Of a DNA stretch of 50,452 nt, positions 35,839 to 46,900 are shown one piece after another. Numbering within the stretch: position 1 is the stretch's first letter; every line of letters starts with the position of its first letter. The notes below the pieces were generated by a model. The model ran no database searches and was not told where the DNA came from. It was given only the letters and a program-made list of their open reading frames with translations. Source of the DNA: an uncultured Pelagibacteraceae bacterium (GTDB lineage Bacteria; Pseudomonadota; Alphaproteobacteria; Pelagibacterales; Pelagibacteraceae); contig CACHWO010000003.1 in the NCBI GenBank assembly GCA_902583685.1, forward strand, positions 1-50,452, written 5' to 3'. Made by a program: the position numbers and the translations under genes.

Positions 35839-37905
35839 ATGATACCACGATTAAGGAAAGATCCAGAAAAGAAAAGTTGTCATGGTCAAAATTGGGTAGA
35901 TGATTATTCGTGGATTCATCAAGACAATTGTTTAGAGATCTTACAAGATACAAGCAAACTCAATCCAGAAGTTAGAAAATATCTTGAGGCAGAAAATCAG
36001 TATACTAAAGAAAAAATGAGAGATACTGATGCTCTTCAAAAAAAGCTTTTTGAAGAAATCGAAGGTAGAATAAAACTTGATGATGAAAGTTTGGTTTATA
36101 AGGACAAACAATACGAATATTGGACCAAGACTACTAAAGAAGGTAATTACCCAAAAAGATTAAGAAAAAAAAGGGGAACAGACAAAATAGAAACCTATTG
36201 GGATGGAGATATAGAGGCAAAAGGTAAAAAATTTTTTAGTGCTGGAGATCTTGAAGTGTCAAATAATGATGAATTTTTAGCATACTCAATTGATGATAAA
36301 GGTGGAGAATATTTCACAATTTTTTTAAGAAGAATAAAGGATAATAAAATTATTGAGGACCCGATTGAAAATACAGCTGGTGGAATAGTTTGGGCTTATG
36401 ATGATAAATCTTTTTTTTATAGAATACATGACTCCCAACATCGACCACGTAAAATTTTTCAACATGTATTGGGAACATCAAGCAATGATGACAAATTAAT
36501 TTTCGAGGAAAAATCTGAAAGATTTACCTGTTCGATTTCTACAACTAGTTGTGAAGAATTTTATTTAATAGAGACGAGTGAACATACAACTTCAGAAATT
36601 TATTACGTACATAAAGATGAAAAAATATTTAAGCCAAAATTATTTTTTAAAAGAGATGAAGGTGTTCAGTATAGTATAGATAGCTTTGCTGGCTGGTGGT
36701 GGATGCTAACAAACAAAGATGCAGAAGACTTTAAAATATTAAGATGTCCCATAAAAAATTTAGGAGAATGGAAAGACTACATCCCTGCCAAAAATGGTGT
36801 TCTAATCGGAGGTCTCTCATTTTTAAATAATTGGATAATTAGAAGCGAAATTTCTGATGCTCTTCAAAAGATATTTGTAAGAAATATAAAAACAAACAAA
36901 GAGGAAGAAATTATAATTACTGAGGAGAAAGTTATTTCCTCTGGATTTAGTTTTTTACAAAAAGATAGAAATACAGATCTTATTAGGATTGGTTACGAGT
37001 CCCCCAAAACTCCCTCTAGAATTTATGAATATAATCTAAAAACAAAAAATAAAAAATTAGTTAAAGAGCAAGAAGTTCCTTCGGGACATAATAGAAATAA
37101 TTATATTGTTGAAAGATTAAATTGTAAAAGTCATGATGGAAGGCAAATTCCTATAACATTAACCTATCACCAAAATACAAAATTAGATGGAAGCGCATAT
37201 CTTTTGTTGTATGGTTACGGGAGTTATGGGACATCTATGACACCAACCTTCTCTACTTCTAAACTATCTTTGATTGACAGAAATATAATTTGGGCAACAT
37301 GCCATGTAAGAGGTGGCTTGGAAAGAGGTATGGCATGGTGGCGTGAGGGTAAAATGTTAAATAAAAAAAATACTTTTTCAGATTTTATTGATTGCGGAAA
37401 ATTTCTAATCGAAAAGAAATATACAAATAAAAAAAAAATTATAGCTTATGGTGGATCAGCTGGTGGCCTTCTAGTTTCAAACGTAGTTAATCAAAATCCA
37501 GAAATCTTTTTAGGTGCAATCATGGCTGTTCCTTTTGTTGATAATTTAACAACAAATATGGATCATTCACTTCCTTTAACACCCGGAGAATTATTAGAAT
37601 TTGGTGATGCAAAAAATAATAAAGATCACTTTGATTATATTCGGTCATATGCACCTTATGATAATATAGAAAAAAAAGATTATCCTAATATACTAATAAC
37701 AACATCCTTGTCTGACTCCAGAGTCTTATTTGATGAGCCAACTAAATATTGTGCAAAAATGAGAGATTACAAAACAGATAGTAATTTATTACTATTTAAA
37801 TGTGAAATGGATGCTGGTCACGGTTCAAGATCGGGAAGAAAAAATATAATAGAAGATATAGCCTTTGATTACGCTTTTGCCTTAAAAATTTCGCATAAAT
37901 CATAA
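35839..37905 (+). CDS. ptrB: Oligopeptidase B-like S9 prolyl oligopeptidase
   Basis: YGSYGTSMTPTF, CHVRGGLERGMAWW, GGSAGGLLVSNV, DAGHGSRSGR. Confidence 0.93.
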   Translation: MIPRLRKDPEKKSCHGQNWVDDYSWIHQDNCLEILQDTSKLNPEVRKYLEAENQYTKEKMRDTDALQKKLFEEIEGRIKLDDESLVYKDKQYEYWTKTTKEGNYPKRLRKKRGTDKIETYWDGDIEAKGKKFFSAGDLEVSNNDEFLAYSIDDKGGEYFTIFLRRIKDNKIIEDPIENTAGGIVWAYDDKSFFYRIHDSQHRPRKIFQHVLGTSSNDDKLIFEEKSERFTCSISTTSCEEFYLIETSEHTTSEIYYVHKDEKIFKPKLFFKRDEGVQYSIDSFAGWWWMLTNKDAEDFKILRCPIKNLGEWKDYIPAKNGVLIGGLSFLNNWIIRSEISDALQKIFVRNIKTNKEEEIIITEEKVISSGFSFLQKDRNTDLIRIGYESPKTPSRIYEYNLKTKNKKLVKEQEVPSGHNRNNYIVERLNCKSHDGRQIPITLTYHQNTKLDGSAYLLLYGYGSYGTSMTPTFSTSKLSLIDRNIIWATCHVRGGLERGMAWWREGKMLNKKNTFSDFIDCGKFLIEKKYTNKKKIIAYGGSAGGLLVSNVVNQNPEIFLGAIMAVPFVDNLTTNMDHSLPLTPGELLEFGDAKNNKDHFDYIRSYAPYDNIEKKDYPNILITTSLSDSRVLFDEPTKYCAKMRDYKTDSNLLLFKCEMDAGHGSRSGRKNIIEDIAFDYAFALKISHKS

Positions 37906-37906
37906 T

Positions 37907-38206
37907 TTAAAAACAATTTCTACTGCTAAAGCCTACAACAATATTTCTTTTATCAATTTCAAATTTTCTTTCACATTTAATTTTAAATTTAGAATCATAA
38001 AAAATTAAAACTCTATTTTGGTTGTCTATTAATTCGACCATTTCTGGTTTTCCAAATTCTATTTTTAATTCTGATTCTGTTTTTCCAAGAAACTTGTTAA
38101 GTTTTTCCTCCTCATTTTTAGTAATTTTGTCAGCTTTTTTGCTTAATGACTCACAGGCATATAAAGTCAAAGAAATGATAATAAGATTTAGAAATTTTCT
38201 CATCAA
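37907..38206 (-). CDS. Small lipoprotein, SmpA/OmlA-like
   Basis: LTLYACESLSKK lipobox, GKTESELKIEFGKPEMV motif. Confidence 0.65.
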   Translation of the reverse strand: MMRKFLNLIIISLTLYACESLSKKADKITKNEEEKLNKFLGKTESELKIEFGKPEMVELIDNQNRVLIFYDSKFKIKCERKFEIDKRNIVVGFSSRNCF

Positions 38207-38325
38207 TCTGAATATATTATTAAAGTTATAAACATAAATACAACTTTAGATATGCCTTAGGCCCATTTTGAACTTTTATAAGATTAAATAAATGTATAAA
38301 AAGTAAAAAAAAGGAGAACAATTTT

Positions 38326-39696
38326 ATGATGGAAAAATATTTCGAATACAGAAAAAACAAAACAAATTTTAGGACAGAGGTTGTTGCAGGAATAACTACA
38401 TTTTTGACGATGGCTTATATAATGTTTTTAAATCCCTTCATACTTTCTGGAGAATTTGCTGGTCCAGAAAAAGGATTTTTTGATTTTGGAGGAGTTTATA
38501 CGGCTACAATCGTAGCAACCGCAATAGCGTGTTTTATAATGGCTTTTGCTGGAAAAACATGGCCTGTTGGATTGGCTCCAGGAATGGGAATAAATGCTTT
38601 TGTAGCTTTTGGTGTTGTTGGAGGAATGAAGTACACACCTGCAGAGGCTTTAGCAGCAGTTTTACTTTCTGGTATATTGTTCTTACTAATATCTCTTACT
38701 CCAATAAGAGCTTGGATAATAAATTCAATCCCTAGAAGCTTAAAATTTGGTATCGGGGCTGGTATAGGTCTTTTTTTAGCTATTATTGGTTTAGAAATTA
38801 TGGGGGTCGTAGTCGATCATCCGGTCACTTTAGTAACTTTAGGAAATTTAAAAGAACCAATAGTTTTTTTAGGTTGTTTAGCTTTTGTTACAATGATTGT
38901 TTTAGAAAAAATCAAAGTAGGTTTTATCAGTAAAGCAAATATTATTATCGGTATTTTAGTATTTAGCGTAATAGCTTGGTTACCTATTTGGGAATGGACT
39001 GGTTCTACAATTAAGGGAGGAGCATCATTAGCGAAATTTAACGGAATTTTATCCGCGCCTCCTTCAATGAGTTACCTCTTTGATGCCGTAGAGGGATTTA
39101 GTACAGGTAGAGTTTTCACCGCAAGTGGTCTTACAGTTATTTTTACTCTTTTCTTTATTGATTTTTTTGATACTGCTGGAACATTGACCTCAGTGGCTAA
39201 TGTATCAGGCAAAGTTGATAGCAGAGGTAAAGTTCAAGACATTGATAAAGCAATGTTATCGGATAGTGCAGGAACTGTAGCAGGAAGTTTATTAGGAACA
39301 ACTACGGTAACAAGTTATGTTGAGTCAGGAGCTGGTGTAAAAGCGGGTGGAAGAACAGGAATGACCTCTCTCGTAATTGGGGTAATGTTTCTTTTATGTC
39401 TTGGCTTCGCTCCTTTAGCAACAAGTTTGCCTAAAGAAATAGATGGTGCTGCCCTCGTTTATGTTGCAGTATTATTTGTAAGAAATATTGTTGATATAGA
39501 TTGGAAGGATATTGCTGAGTCTGCTCCAGCTGTACTTGCAATGATTACAATGCCTTTAACCTATAGTATAAGTAACGGTATAGCTTTAGCTTTTATAGCT
39601 TATGCATTAATAAAAATATTTAGCGGTCAAGCAAGTAAAACTTCTCCGGCAATTTGGCTTGTAGCAGCTTTAAGTTTTTTAAGTTTTTCACTTTAA
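38326..39696 (+). CDS. NCS2-family purine permease (AzgA-like)
   Basis: EVVAGITTFLTMAYIMFLNP, GLAPGMGINAFVAF, FIDFFDTAGTL, TSYVESGAGVKAGGRTGMTSL. Confidence 0.93.
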   Translation: MMEKYFEYRKNKTNFRTEVVAGITTFLTMAYIMFLNPFILSGEFAGPEKGFFDFGGVYTATIVATAIACFIMAFAGKTWPVGLAPGMGINAFVAFGVVGGMKYTPAEALAAVLLSGILFLLISLTPIRAWIINSIPRSLKFGIGAGIGLFLAIIGLEIMGVVVDHPVTLVTLGNLKEPIVFLGCLAFVTMIVLEKIKVGFISKANIIIGILVFSVIAWLPIWEWTGSTIKGGASLAKFNGILSAPPSMSYLFDAVEGFSTGRVFTASGLTVIFTLFFIDFFDTAGTLTSVANVSGKVDSRGKVQDIDKAMLSDSAGTVAGSLLGTTTVTSYVESGAGVKAGGRTGMTSLVIGVMFLLCLGFAPLATSLPKEIDGAALVYVAVLFVRNIVDIDWKDIAESAPAVLAMITMPLTYSISNGIALAFIAYALIKIFSGQASKTSPAIWLVAALSFLSFSL

Positions 39697-39708
39697 AATT
39701 AATTGCGA

Positions 39709-39740
39709 AGATAAAGGCTAGTAAACTCTAGCCTTTATCT
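39709..39740. terminator. Bidirectional intrinsic terminator between convergent purine permease and phosphoribosyltransferase genes
   Basis: agataaaggctag...ctagcctttatct 13-bp inverted repeat followed by ttctt; overlaps the phosphoribosyltransferase stop codon. Confidence 0.85.
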
Positions 39741-40261
39741 TTCTTATGTTTGCTAATTAAATTTTCTATACGAATTTCCTCGTAACGCTCAAAGGGTTGT
39801 ACAATCCAGGGATTATTTTTTAGTTCAACTGCGCAAAAATCTGGATTAAAAGTTGATTTAGCTTTTTTCCATAATACTGCAGTTTTAATATTTTTAATTT
39901 TATCTTTAAGTGTAGGATAATTTTTTAACCATTCAATGCTTCTGTTTAAAGTAACGCCAGTATCTGAAAGATCGTCACATAGTAATAAATTTCCGCCCAA
40001 ATTTTGAACTGTAGAACTCATTTCTCTTGAAAATATTAATTTTCCTTGTTGATCCTCAATTCCTTTTCCTGAATAAGACTCTACTGCTAAATAAGCACAT
40101 TTTAATTTAAATACACGGCTTAATACATCTATAATAGGTGCTCCACCACGCATTATACCAACAAGTAAACTTGGTTTGTATCCGCTATCATGGACCATGA
40201 TAGCTAATTTCTCTACAGTTTTATTATAATCGTCCCAGGAAACAATTAATTTTTCTGACAT
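39728..40261 (-). CDS. Purine-type phosphoribosyltransferase
   Basis: PRPP motif NLLLCDDLSDTGVTL, VGIMRGGAPIIDVLSRVF; next to purine permease. Confidence 0.88.
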   Translation of the reverse strand: MSEKLIVSWDDYNKTVEKLAIMVHDSGYKPSLLVGIMRGGAPIIDVLSRVFKLKCAYLAVESYSGKGIEDQQGKLIFSREMSSTVQNLGGNLLLCDDLSDTGVTLNRSIEWLKNYPTLKDKIKNIKTAVLWKKAKSTFNPDFCAVELKNNPWIVQPFERYEEIRIENLISKHKKDKG

Positions 40262-40269
40262 ATCTAAAT

Positions 40270-40887
40270 CTAATACTGTACTGGTTCATTGTCCACTGAA
40301 TACCACAATGCCATTACAGCAAGTGTACAGTATGGTGAAAACCTTTTTTGTAGTTTATTCACAAATGATTTTGGAGGTAGATATTTTTTTTTATAATTGT
40401 TTGAAATAGCTCTAAGCAAACCAATATCCTGTACTGGCCATATGTTTTGTCTATTATAAAAAAATATTAGTACCATCTCACTTGACCATCTACCTATTTG
40501 TCTTAAGGAAGATAAATAATTTATAGCTTCCTCGTCTGACATTTTTTTAATTAACTTAGGATTGAAAGATTTATTCAAAATTTTGTCTGCTAAACTTTTA
40601 ATACCCAAAGCTTTCATTCTGCTTAAGCCGCATTTTTTTAGATCTGTAATGGTTAGTTTTGATACAGTTTTTGGTTTTATTTTTCCTTTACATTTTTTTT
40701 CAAACCTTGAAAAAACTACGTCTGCTGCTGATACAGAAATTTGTTGCGAAATAATTGATCTAGTTAGAGAATAAAAAAAATTATTTCTTGTAGTTAAATG
40801 TCCGGTATAAGATTTTAAAAGTTTATTCATTATTTTGTCTCTTCTTAAGAGATGTATTTTACCTTTATTCCACCACTTAGGTTTCAT
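40270..40887 (-). CDS. DNA-3-methyladenine glycosylase II / HhH-GPD glycosylase
   Basis: SIISQQISVSAADVVFSRF, LSSLRQIGRWSSEMVLIFFYNRQNIWPVQDIGLLRA. Confidence 0.9.
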   Translation of the reverse strand: MKPKWWNKGKIHLLRRDKIMNKLLKSYTGHLTTRNNFFYSLTRSIISQQISVSAADVVFSRFEKKCKGKIKPKTVSKLTITDLKKCGLSRMKALGIKSLADKILNKSFNPKLIKKMSDEEAINYLSSLRQIGRWSSEMVLIFFYNRQNIWPVQDIGLLRAISNNYKKKYLPPKSFVNKLQKRFSPYCTLAVMALWYSVDNEPVQY

Positions 40888-41791
40888 ATCTTGGAGGTAC
40901 TATTTGTTTTTTAAGAATTTCTTCTCTTCTAAATATAATATAAGTGCCAGCTACTATAAATACTGCACCAATCAAAGTTGTAATTTTAAGTGTCTCTCCA
41001 AATATAAAATATCCTGCTGTTGCAGCAAAAACTAATGACAAATATTTTATTGGAGTGACAAGCCCTGTGTCAGCCATTCTTAATGATTGAGTAAGTAAAA
41101 TGTTTGCATAACCTCCAGCTAATCCTAAAATAATAAATAGAAAAGCTTCATAAACCGTTGGCCATATCCAGCCATTAACTATTGTAGCAAGGCCAATTAA
41201 CATTGATAATAAAGAAAAATAAAAAGCAATTAAATAATTTGGTTCAGTCTTAGATAATGATTTAATTGATAAAGCAACTTGAGCAAATCCAAATGCAAAA
41301 ATTAATGGCATAAAGTAAAAAAAATTAAATTCATTAAATGTTGGTTTTATAATAATTAACCCTCCTATTATTCCTAGTACAATTGCCGAAATTCTAGTCA
41401 TTCTTATTTTTTCACCAAGAAAAAGAGCTGATAAAATAGTTACAAAAACAGGACCTAAAAAAGTAAGAGAAATACAATCTGCAAGTTCAACATTTCTAAG
41501 GCCAACAAACAGAGCTATAATTGCTATCGCACCCCATATTGCTCTCCAGGCATGAAGGCCTGGTCTTTTTGTTTTATAAAAAGTGAAAATTTTATCTCGA
41601 GGAATTAAAAGAAATATCGGTATCATCCCAAAAGCAAATCTCATGAAAAGAACTTGACCAAATGGTGCATCTTTTAAATATTTAACGATTATATCCATAA
41701 TACTAAAGCAGGCTACGCTTGCTATCATATAAATAATTGCTAATTGGGATTTTGTGAGCATTTTACCACCTTTAATAAATCGAAATAACAT
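40877..41791 (-). CDS. EamA/DMT-family transporter
   Basis: 10 TM-like hydrophobic segments, internal duplication, TPIKYLSLVFAATAGYFIFGE. Confidence 0.9.
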   Translation of the reverse strand: MLFRFIKGGKMLTKSQLAIIYMIASVACFSIMDIIVKYLKDAPFGQVLFMRFAFGMIPIFLLIPRDKIFTFYKTKRPGLHAWRAIWGAIAIIALFVGLRNVELADCISLTFLGPVFVTILSALFLGEKIRMTRISAIVLGIIGGLIIIKPTFNEFNFFYFMPLIFAFGFAQVALSIKSLSKTEPNYLIAFYFSLLSMLIGLATIVNGWIWPTVYEAFLFIILGLAGGYANILLTQSLRMADTGLVTPIKYLSLVFAATAGYFIFGETLKITTLIGAVFIVAGTYIIFRREEILKKQIVPPRYET

Positions 41792-41808
41792 ATTAGAATT
41801 TTAAAACA

Positions 41809-42261
41809 ATGAAAACAGCTTATTTTTCTCTTGGTTGCTTCTGGAGTCCTCAATTAGAATTCGAAAAAATTGAAGGCGTAAAAAAGGCCGAGGTTGGGTA
41901 TTGTGGAGGTAATGATCCAAATACAACCTATGAAAAAGTTTGCTCTGGGTCAACAAACCATGCGGAAACGGTAAAAATAGAATTTGATGAGAATGTAATA
42001 TCTTATGAAGAACTAGTTAAAGTTTTTTTTAAAATTCATGATCCTACTCAATTAAATAGACAAGGCCCAGATATTGGGACGCAGTATAGATCTGAAATTT
42101 TTTACAAGGATGATGAACAGAAAAAAATAGCTGAAAAAGTTAAAAATGAGTTTAATAAAAAATTAAATGGAAAGGTAGTTACTAACATCTCAAAAGAAAA
42201 ACTATACCAAGCTGCAGAAAGTTACCATCAATACTATTTAAAAAATAAAGGTGTATTATGA
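41809..42261 (+). CDS. msrA: Peptide methionine sulfoxide reductase MsrA
   Basis: FSLGCFWSPQLEFEKIEGV, GYCGG, HDPTQLNRQGPDIGTQYRS. Confidence 0.95.
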   Translation: MKTAYFSLGCFWSPQLEFEKIEGVKKAEVGYCGGNDPNTTYEKVCSGSTNHAETVKIEFDENVISYEELVKVFFKIHDPTQLNRQGPDIGTQYRSEIFYKDDEQKKIAEKVKNEFNKKLNGKVVTNISKEKLYQAAESYHQYYLKNKGVL

Positions 42262-43097
42262 ATCTAGTAACAACTGAGTGGCTTAATAGTAATATAGATA
42301 AAGTAAAAATATTTGATGCTAGTTGGCATATGCCATCTTCAAAAAGAAGTGCAAAAAGGGAATTCGAGAAAAAACATATTAAAGGTGCTATATTTTGGGA
42401 TGTGGATGAACATAGTGATAAAGACTCACCTTATCCCCATATGATGAGCAATTCAGATTACTGGGCAAAAATGCTTTGGTCATTTGGAATTCAAAATAAT
42501 GATCATATTGTTGTGTATGATTTTAGTGATACTTATAGTTCTTGTAGGTTATGGTTTGCCTTAAAATATTTTGGTCATAAAAAAGTATCAGTTTTAGATG
42601 GAGGAATGAAAAAGTGGTTAAGTGAAGATCGCCCAACTGAAAATAAAGTAAATCACGATTTAGGAAAATTTAGCAACATTGATAAATTAAATCCTAATAC
42701 TAAATATATAGTTAAAGAAAATACTAAATGGATTAAGAATAAAAAAGAGATTGAAGAAAATATTACAAATCTATCTTTTCAAACAGTTGATGCAAGAAGT
42801 AAAGAGAGATTTGAGGGTAAAGTGGACGAACCACGTCCAGGATTAAAAAGGGGGTGCATCCCTAACTCTATAAATATTCCTTACAAGGATTGCATTAATG
42901 TGGAGACAAATACATTCAAAAAAAAGCATGATTTAAACAAAATTTTTAATAAAAATAAGGTTGATATATCAAAGCCAATAGTTTTTACGTGTGGGAGCGG
43001 CATGACAGCCTGCGTTTTAGGTATGGCATATTCTATCATTAGTGGTAAGAATATCATGATTTATGATGGCTCAGCTTGTGAGTATTTAAAAAAATGA
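42258..43097 (+). CDS. sseA: 3-mercaptopyruvate sulfurtransferase (two rhodanese domains)
   Basis: IFDASWHMP, KKHIKGAIFWDVDEHSDKDSPYPHMM, FTCGSGMTACVLGMA. Confidence 0.92.
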   Translation: MNLVTTEWLNSNIDKVKIFDASWHMPSSKRSAKREFEKKHIKGAIFWDVDEHSDKDSPYPHMMSNSDYWAKMLWSFGIQNNDHIVVYDFSDTYSSCRLWFALKYFGHKKVSVLDGGMKKWLSEDRPTENKVNHDLGKFSNIDKLNPNTKYIVKENTKWIKNKKEIEENITNLSFQTVDARSKERFEGKVDEPRPGLKRGCIPNSINIPYKDCINVETNTFKKKHDLNKIFNKNKVDISKPIVFTCGSGMTACVLGMAYSIISGKNIMIYDGSACEYLKK

Positions 43098-43958
43098 AAC
43101 GATCTAAAAAAGTAACGATTGGAATTATAATTTTTTTTGTGATCATTGGCAGTGTGATAGGTGGAAGAACTGCTATGGGAGTTTATTTTAAAAAAAAATT
43201 TGGAAAAAGACCCCCGCCAAGTGTAATGGTAGAAGTAGTTTCAGAAAAAAAATTTAATAAATCAATTGAAAGTTATTGCACAGCATTAAGTAGTAAAACC
43301 ACCTCTTTTAAAATAAAAAAAAGTGAGCTGTTAGAACCAATCCAATATAAATCAGTAAAAAAAGGAGAAATTATTGTAAAAACCTCTGGAAAAATAATAA
43401 CTGCTCCTTTTTCTGGTAATGTAGGTACAAGAGGTATTAGTTCATCAATTTTAGGAACTGATTCGATTATTGTAACACTTGATGACTCAAAAAAAGTTCT
43501 TTGCGATCTTCAAATTCCAGAAGTTTTTGCTTCAAATTTAAAAAAAAATTTAAAAGTTAAAGCTAAATTTTTAGCGTATAAAAATAAATTATACGTCGGA
43601 AATATAATTTCACATGCATCAAGGGTAGATGCACAAACCCGTAGTATCCTTGCAAGAGCTCAGATTAATAATGATAATCTTGAAATTTTACCTGGATCAT
43701 TGTTAGACATTGAAGTTTTATATAATGAAAAAAAAGCTTTATCAGTTCCTGACACAAGTATTATTTTTGAAGATGAAAAAAAATTTGTTTATAAAATATT
43801 AGAAAATAATAAAATTAAAAAAAACCGAGGTTTTAACTGGTATCAGAAAAGCAGGAAATTTAGAAATTATAGATGGTTTAAATGAAAATGACAGGGTGGT
43901 TAAGGAAGGTTTAGCAAGACTTGTTGATGGCATGACTGTTAAGCTCTTAATGCAATAA
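43094..43958 (+). pseudogene. RND efflux periplasmic adaptor (MFP), frame disrupted near C-terminus at an A8 tract
   Basis: N-terminal TM, barrel-sandwich and beta-barrel regions in ORF to 43885; removing one A at 43817-43824 restores KKTEVLTGIRKAGNLEIIDGLNENDRVVKEGLARLVDGMTVKLLMQ to TAA at 43956-43958. Confidence 0.8.
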
Positions 43959-43963
43959 ATTAG

Positions 43964-46900
43964 ATGCATAATTTTTGTTTGCTTAATATTAGAAGACCAG
44001 TTTTAAGTGCTGTCTTTTCCCTTTTGTTGGTTGTTTTTGGTTTATACACTTTTTTTGAACTCAGCAGTAGAGAGTTACCAAAAAATCTACAACCACCAGA
44101 AGTGGTTATTTCAACAAATTACACTGGTGCAAGTCCCTCAATAATTGCATCTGAAATATCTGAACCAATTGAGCTAGCTATTGGTGGAGCTGAGGGTATT
44201 AAATCAATTGATACAATATCTGAAGTAGGTCGAAGCACAATCAAAATTGAATTTTTTTCCAGTATAAAAATTGATGATGCCGCTAATGACATTCGTGAAC
44301 GTATTGCAAGAATCATAGATAATTTACCCAATGATAGTAAAGCACCAGAGGTAAGAAAAGCATCCGCTGGTTTTTCAACAAGTATGTGGTTATCAGTGAG
44401 TAGTACCTCTTGGGACTCTTTGGATATAGGTGATTATGTAAAAAGAAATTTAATAGATGCTTTTAGTTCTGTTCCTGGAACGGGTAGAGTTATAATCGGG
44501 GGTATTAATGAAAAAGCAGTAAGAGTTTATCTAAATCCAATTCAATTAAGTGCAAATGACTTGGACATAAGCGAAGTTGAGATTGCAATAAGAAAAAATA
44601 ATATTGCTATACCTGCGGGTACTATTGAGTCGAACAATGTAGATTTAACATTGGATCTTGGAAAAACCTATAAAGATATAGAGTCGATTAAGAAGCTTCC
44701 TGTAAAAAAAATTAAAGGTAAAACTATTACTTTGGGTGATCTCGGTAAAGTTAAATACGGTCCAGTTTCCGAAAAAACACTTTTTAAGAGTCAAAGCCCT
44801 GACTCATTAAACGAAAATACTGTTGGTATTGGTATTTATGCTCGTACAAATGAGAGTACGGTTGTTTTGTCAAAAAATATTCGTGAAAAAATAATAGAAG
44901 TAAATAAAACCTTGCCTGATGGGCTTAAATTATCAGTTAGCTTTGATAGAGCAACCTACATTAAAGAAGCAATACAGATGTGTTATCAGTCAATAATTTT
45001 AGCACTTTTTTTAGTTGTTGGTATAATTTATCTATTTTTGGGAAATATTAGGGCTACCGTTGTTCCAGCTGTCACACTTCCTGTTAGTTTGATTGGTGCA
45101 TGCCTTGGTTTATGGATATTTGGATTAACAGTAAATGTTTTTACACTTTTGGCAATAATTTTGAGTGTTGCTATAGTTACTGACGATAGTGTTGTAATGA
45201 CGGAATCAATTTATCACAGGGTCGAAAAGGGAGATGAGTCATTGACAGCGGCAGTTACAGGATCTAAAAACGTAATCTTTGCAATTATTTCAACTAGTAT
45301 TATTTTATTAGCAACATTTGCTCCCTTATTATTTATAGGAGGGATTAGCGGAACTCTGTTTCGAGAAATGGCAATCACTCTATCTATAACTATAGTTATA
45401 AGTACTTTTACGGCTCTTTCGATTGCACCAATGCTAGCTTCAAAACTACTTAATAAGAAGAAATCAAAACATAAATTAATTTTAAAATTTGAGAGAATTT
45501 TCGACTCTTTCGGACAGTTTTATTACGAAACTTTAAATTATTGGATTAAAAAACCAAAAATAATTATATGGTTTATGGTTTTTGTTGTTGCATTTGCAAC
45601 ATTACTTTTTAAAATTACGCCTAAAACATTGCTTGAAAGGGATCCCGATAGAGGAGTTTACATTGTTTTTGGAAAGACAGACGAGTCCTCATCTTTTGAA
45701 TATACAGTAGATAAAGCTGAGAAAGTAGAAAAAAGATTATTACCACTTCTACAAGATAAAAAAGAGTCTTATCAAAAATTGATTATGAGAGTGCCAGGAT
45801 TTGGTAGATCATCTCAATCGTACAATAGTTTTATTATAATAGCTCTTTTAGATAATTGGAAAGATAGAACTGATAGTGCACAAACAATAGTTAGAAAGGC
45901 AATAGGAAAAATAGTGACTGTTCCAGGTACAATGGCATTCCCACTCACTCCAAATTCTGTACGAGTAAGCAATTACCAAAAACCCGTTGTCGTAACTATG
46001 ACAGGTCCAACCTATGAAAGTCTATTTAAGTGGCAAAATTCAGTTATTAATAAATTAAGAAAAAATAAAGGTCTTGCAGATATAACTTCTGATTACACTA
46101 AAAATAAACCGGAGGTTCAACTTGTTATAGATGAAAACAAAGCTAAAGATTTAGGTTTATCTATTCAAGCTATTGGAAGGTCAATAGAAACATTATTTTC
46201 AGGAAAAAATGTAACTTCACTAAATGAGAATGGAAAAGAATATCCAATAATTTTACAAGCTGATATTAAAGATAGACGGAAAACCGAAAGTCTAAGTAAA
46301 ATATTTGTTAGATCAGACACAACGGGAAAATTAATTTCTTTAGCTAATGTAGTGAGTTTTGAGGAAAGAGGCTCTGCTAAGTTATTAACACGTTACCAAA
46401 GATCAAAATCTATTACTTTAACCGCTCGATTAGTGGGCGGATATACTTTAAATGAAGCATTAAATTTTATAGAAAAAACTATAGATGATGAAGCACCTAA
46501 AGCTGGTATTTTTTATAAAGGAAAATCTTTAGATCTTAAAGAGGCCTCGAGTGAATTAATAATTATTTTTGCTCTAGCTTTAGTTAGTGCTTATTTAGTA
46601 ATGGCGGGTACTTTTAATGCATGGAGACAGCCTTTAGTGGTAATGTTAACAGTTCCATTGGCTGCTCTAGGTGGTTTAATTTTTATTCTTTTATTCAATA
46701 GCACGATAAATATTTTTTCTCAAATAGCACTAATTGTCTTAATAGGGATAGCAACAAAAAATAGTATTCTTATTGTTGACTGGGCAAATCAACTCAGAGT
46801 GAGTGGAAAAAATGTAGAAGATGCTATAATTGAATCTTGTCTTAGAAGATTTAGACCTATCATGATGACAAGTTTATCTACACTTATTGCGATGATTCCT

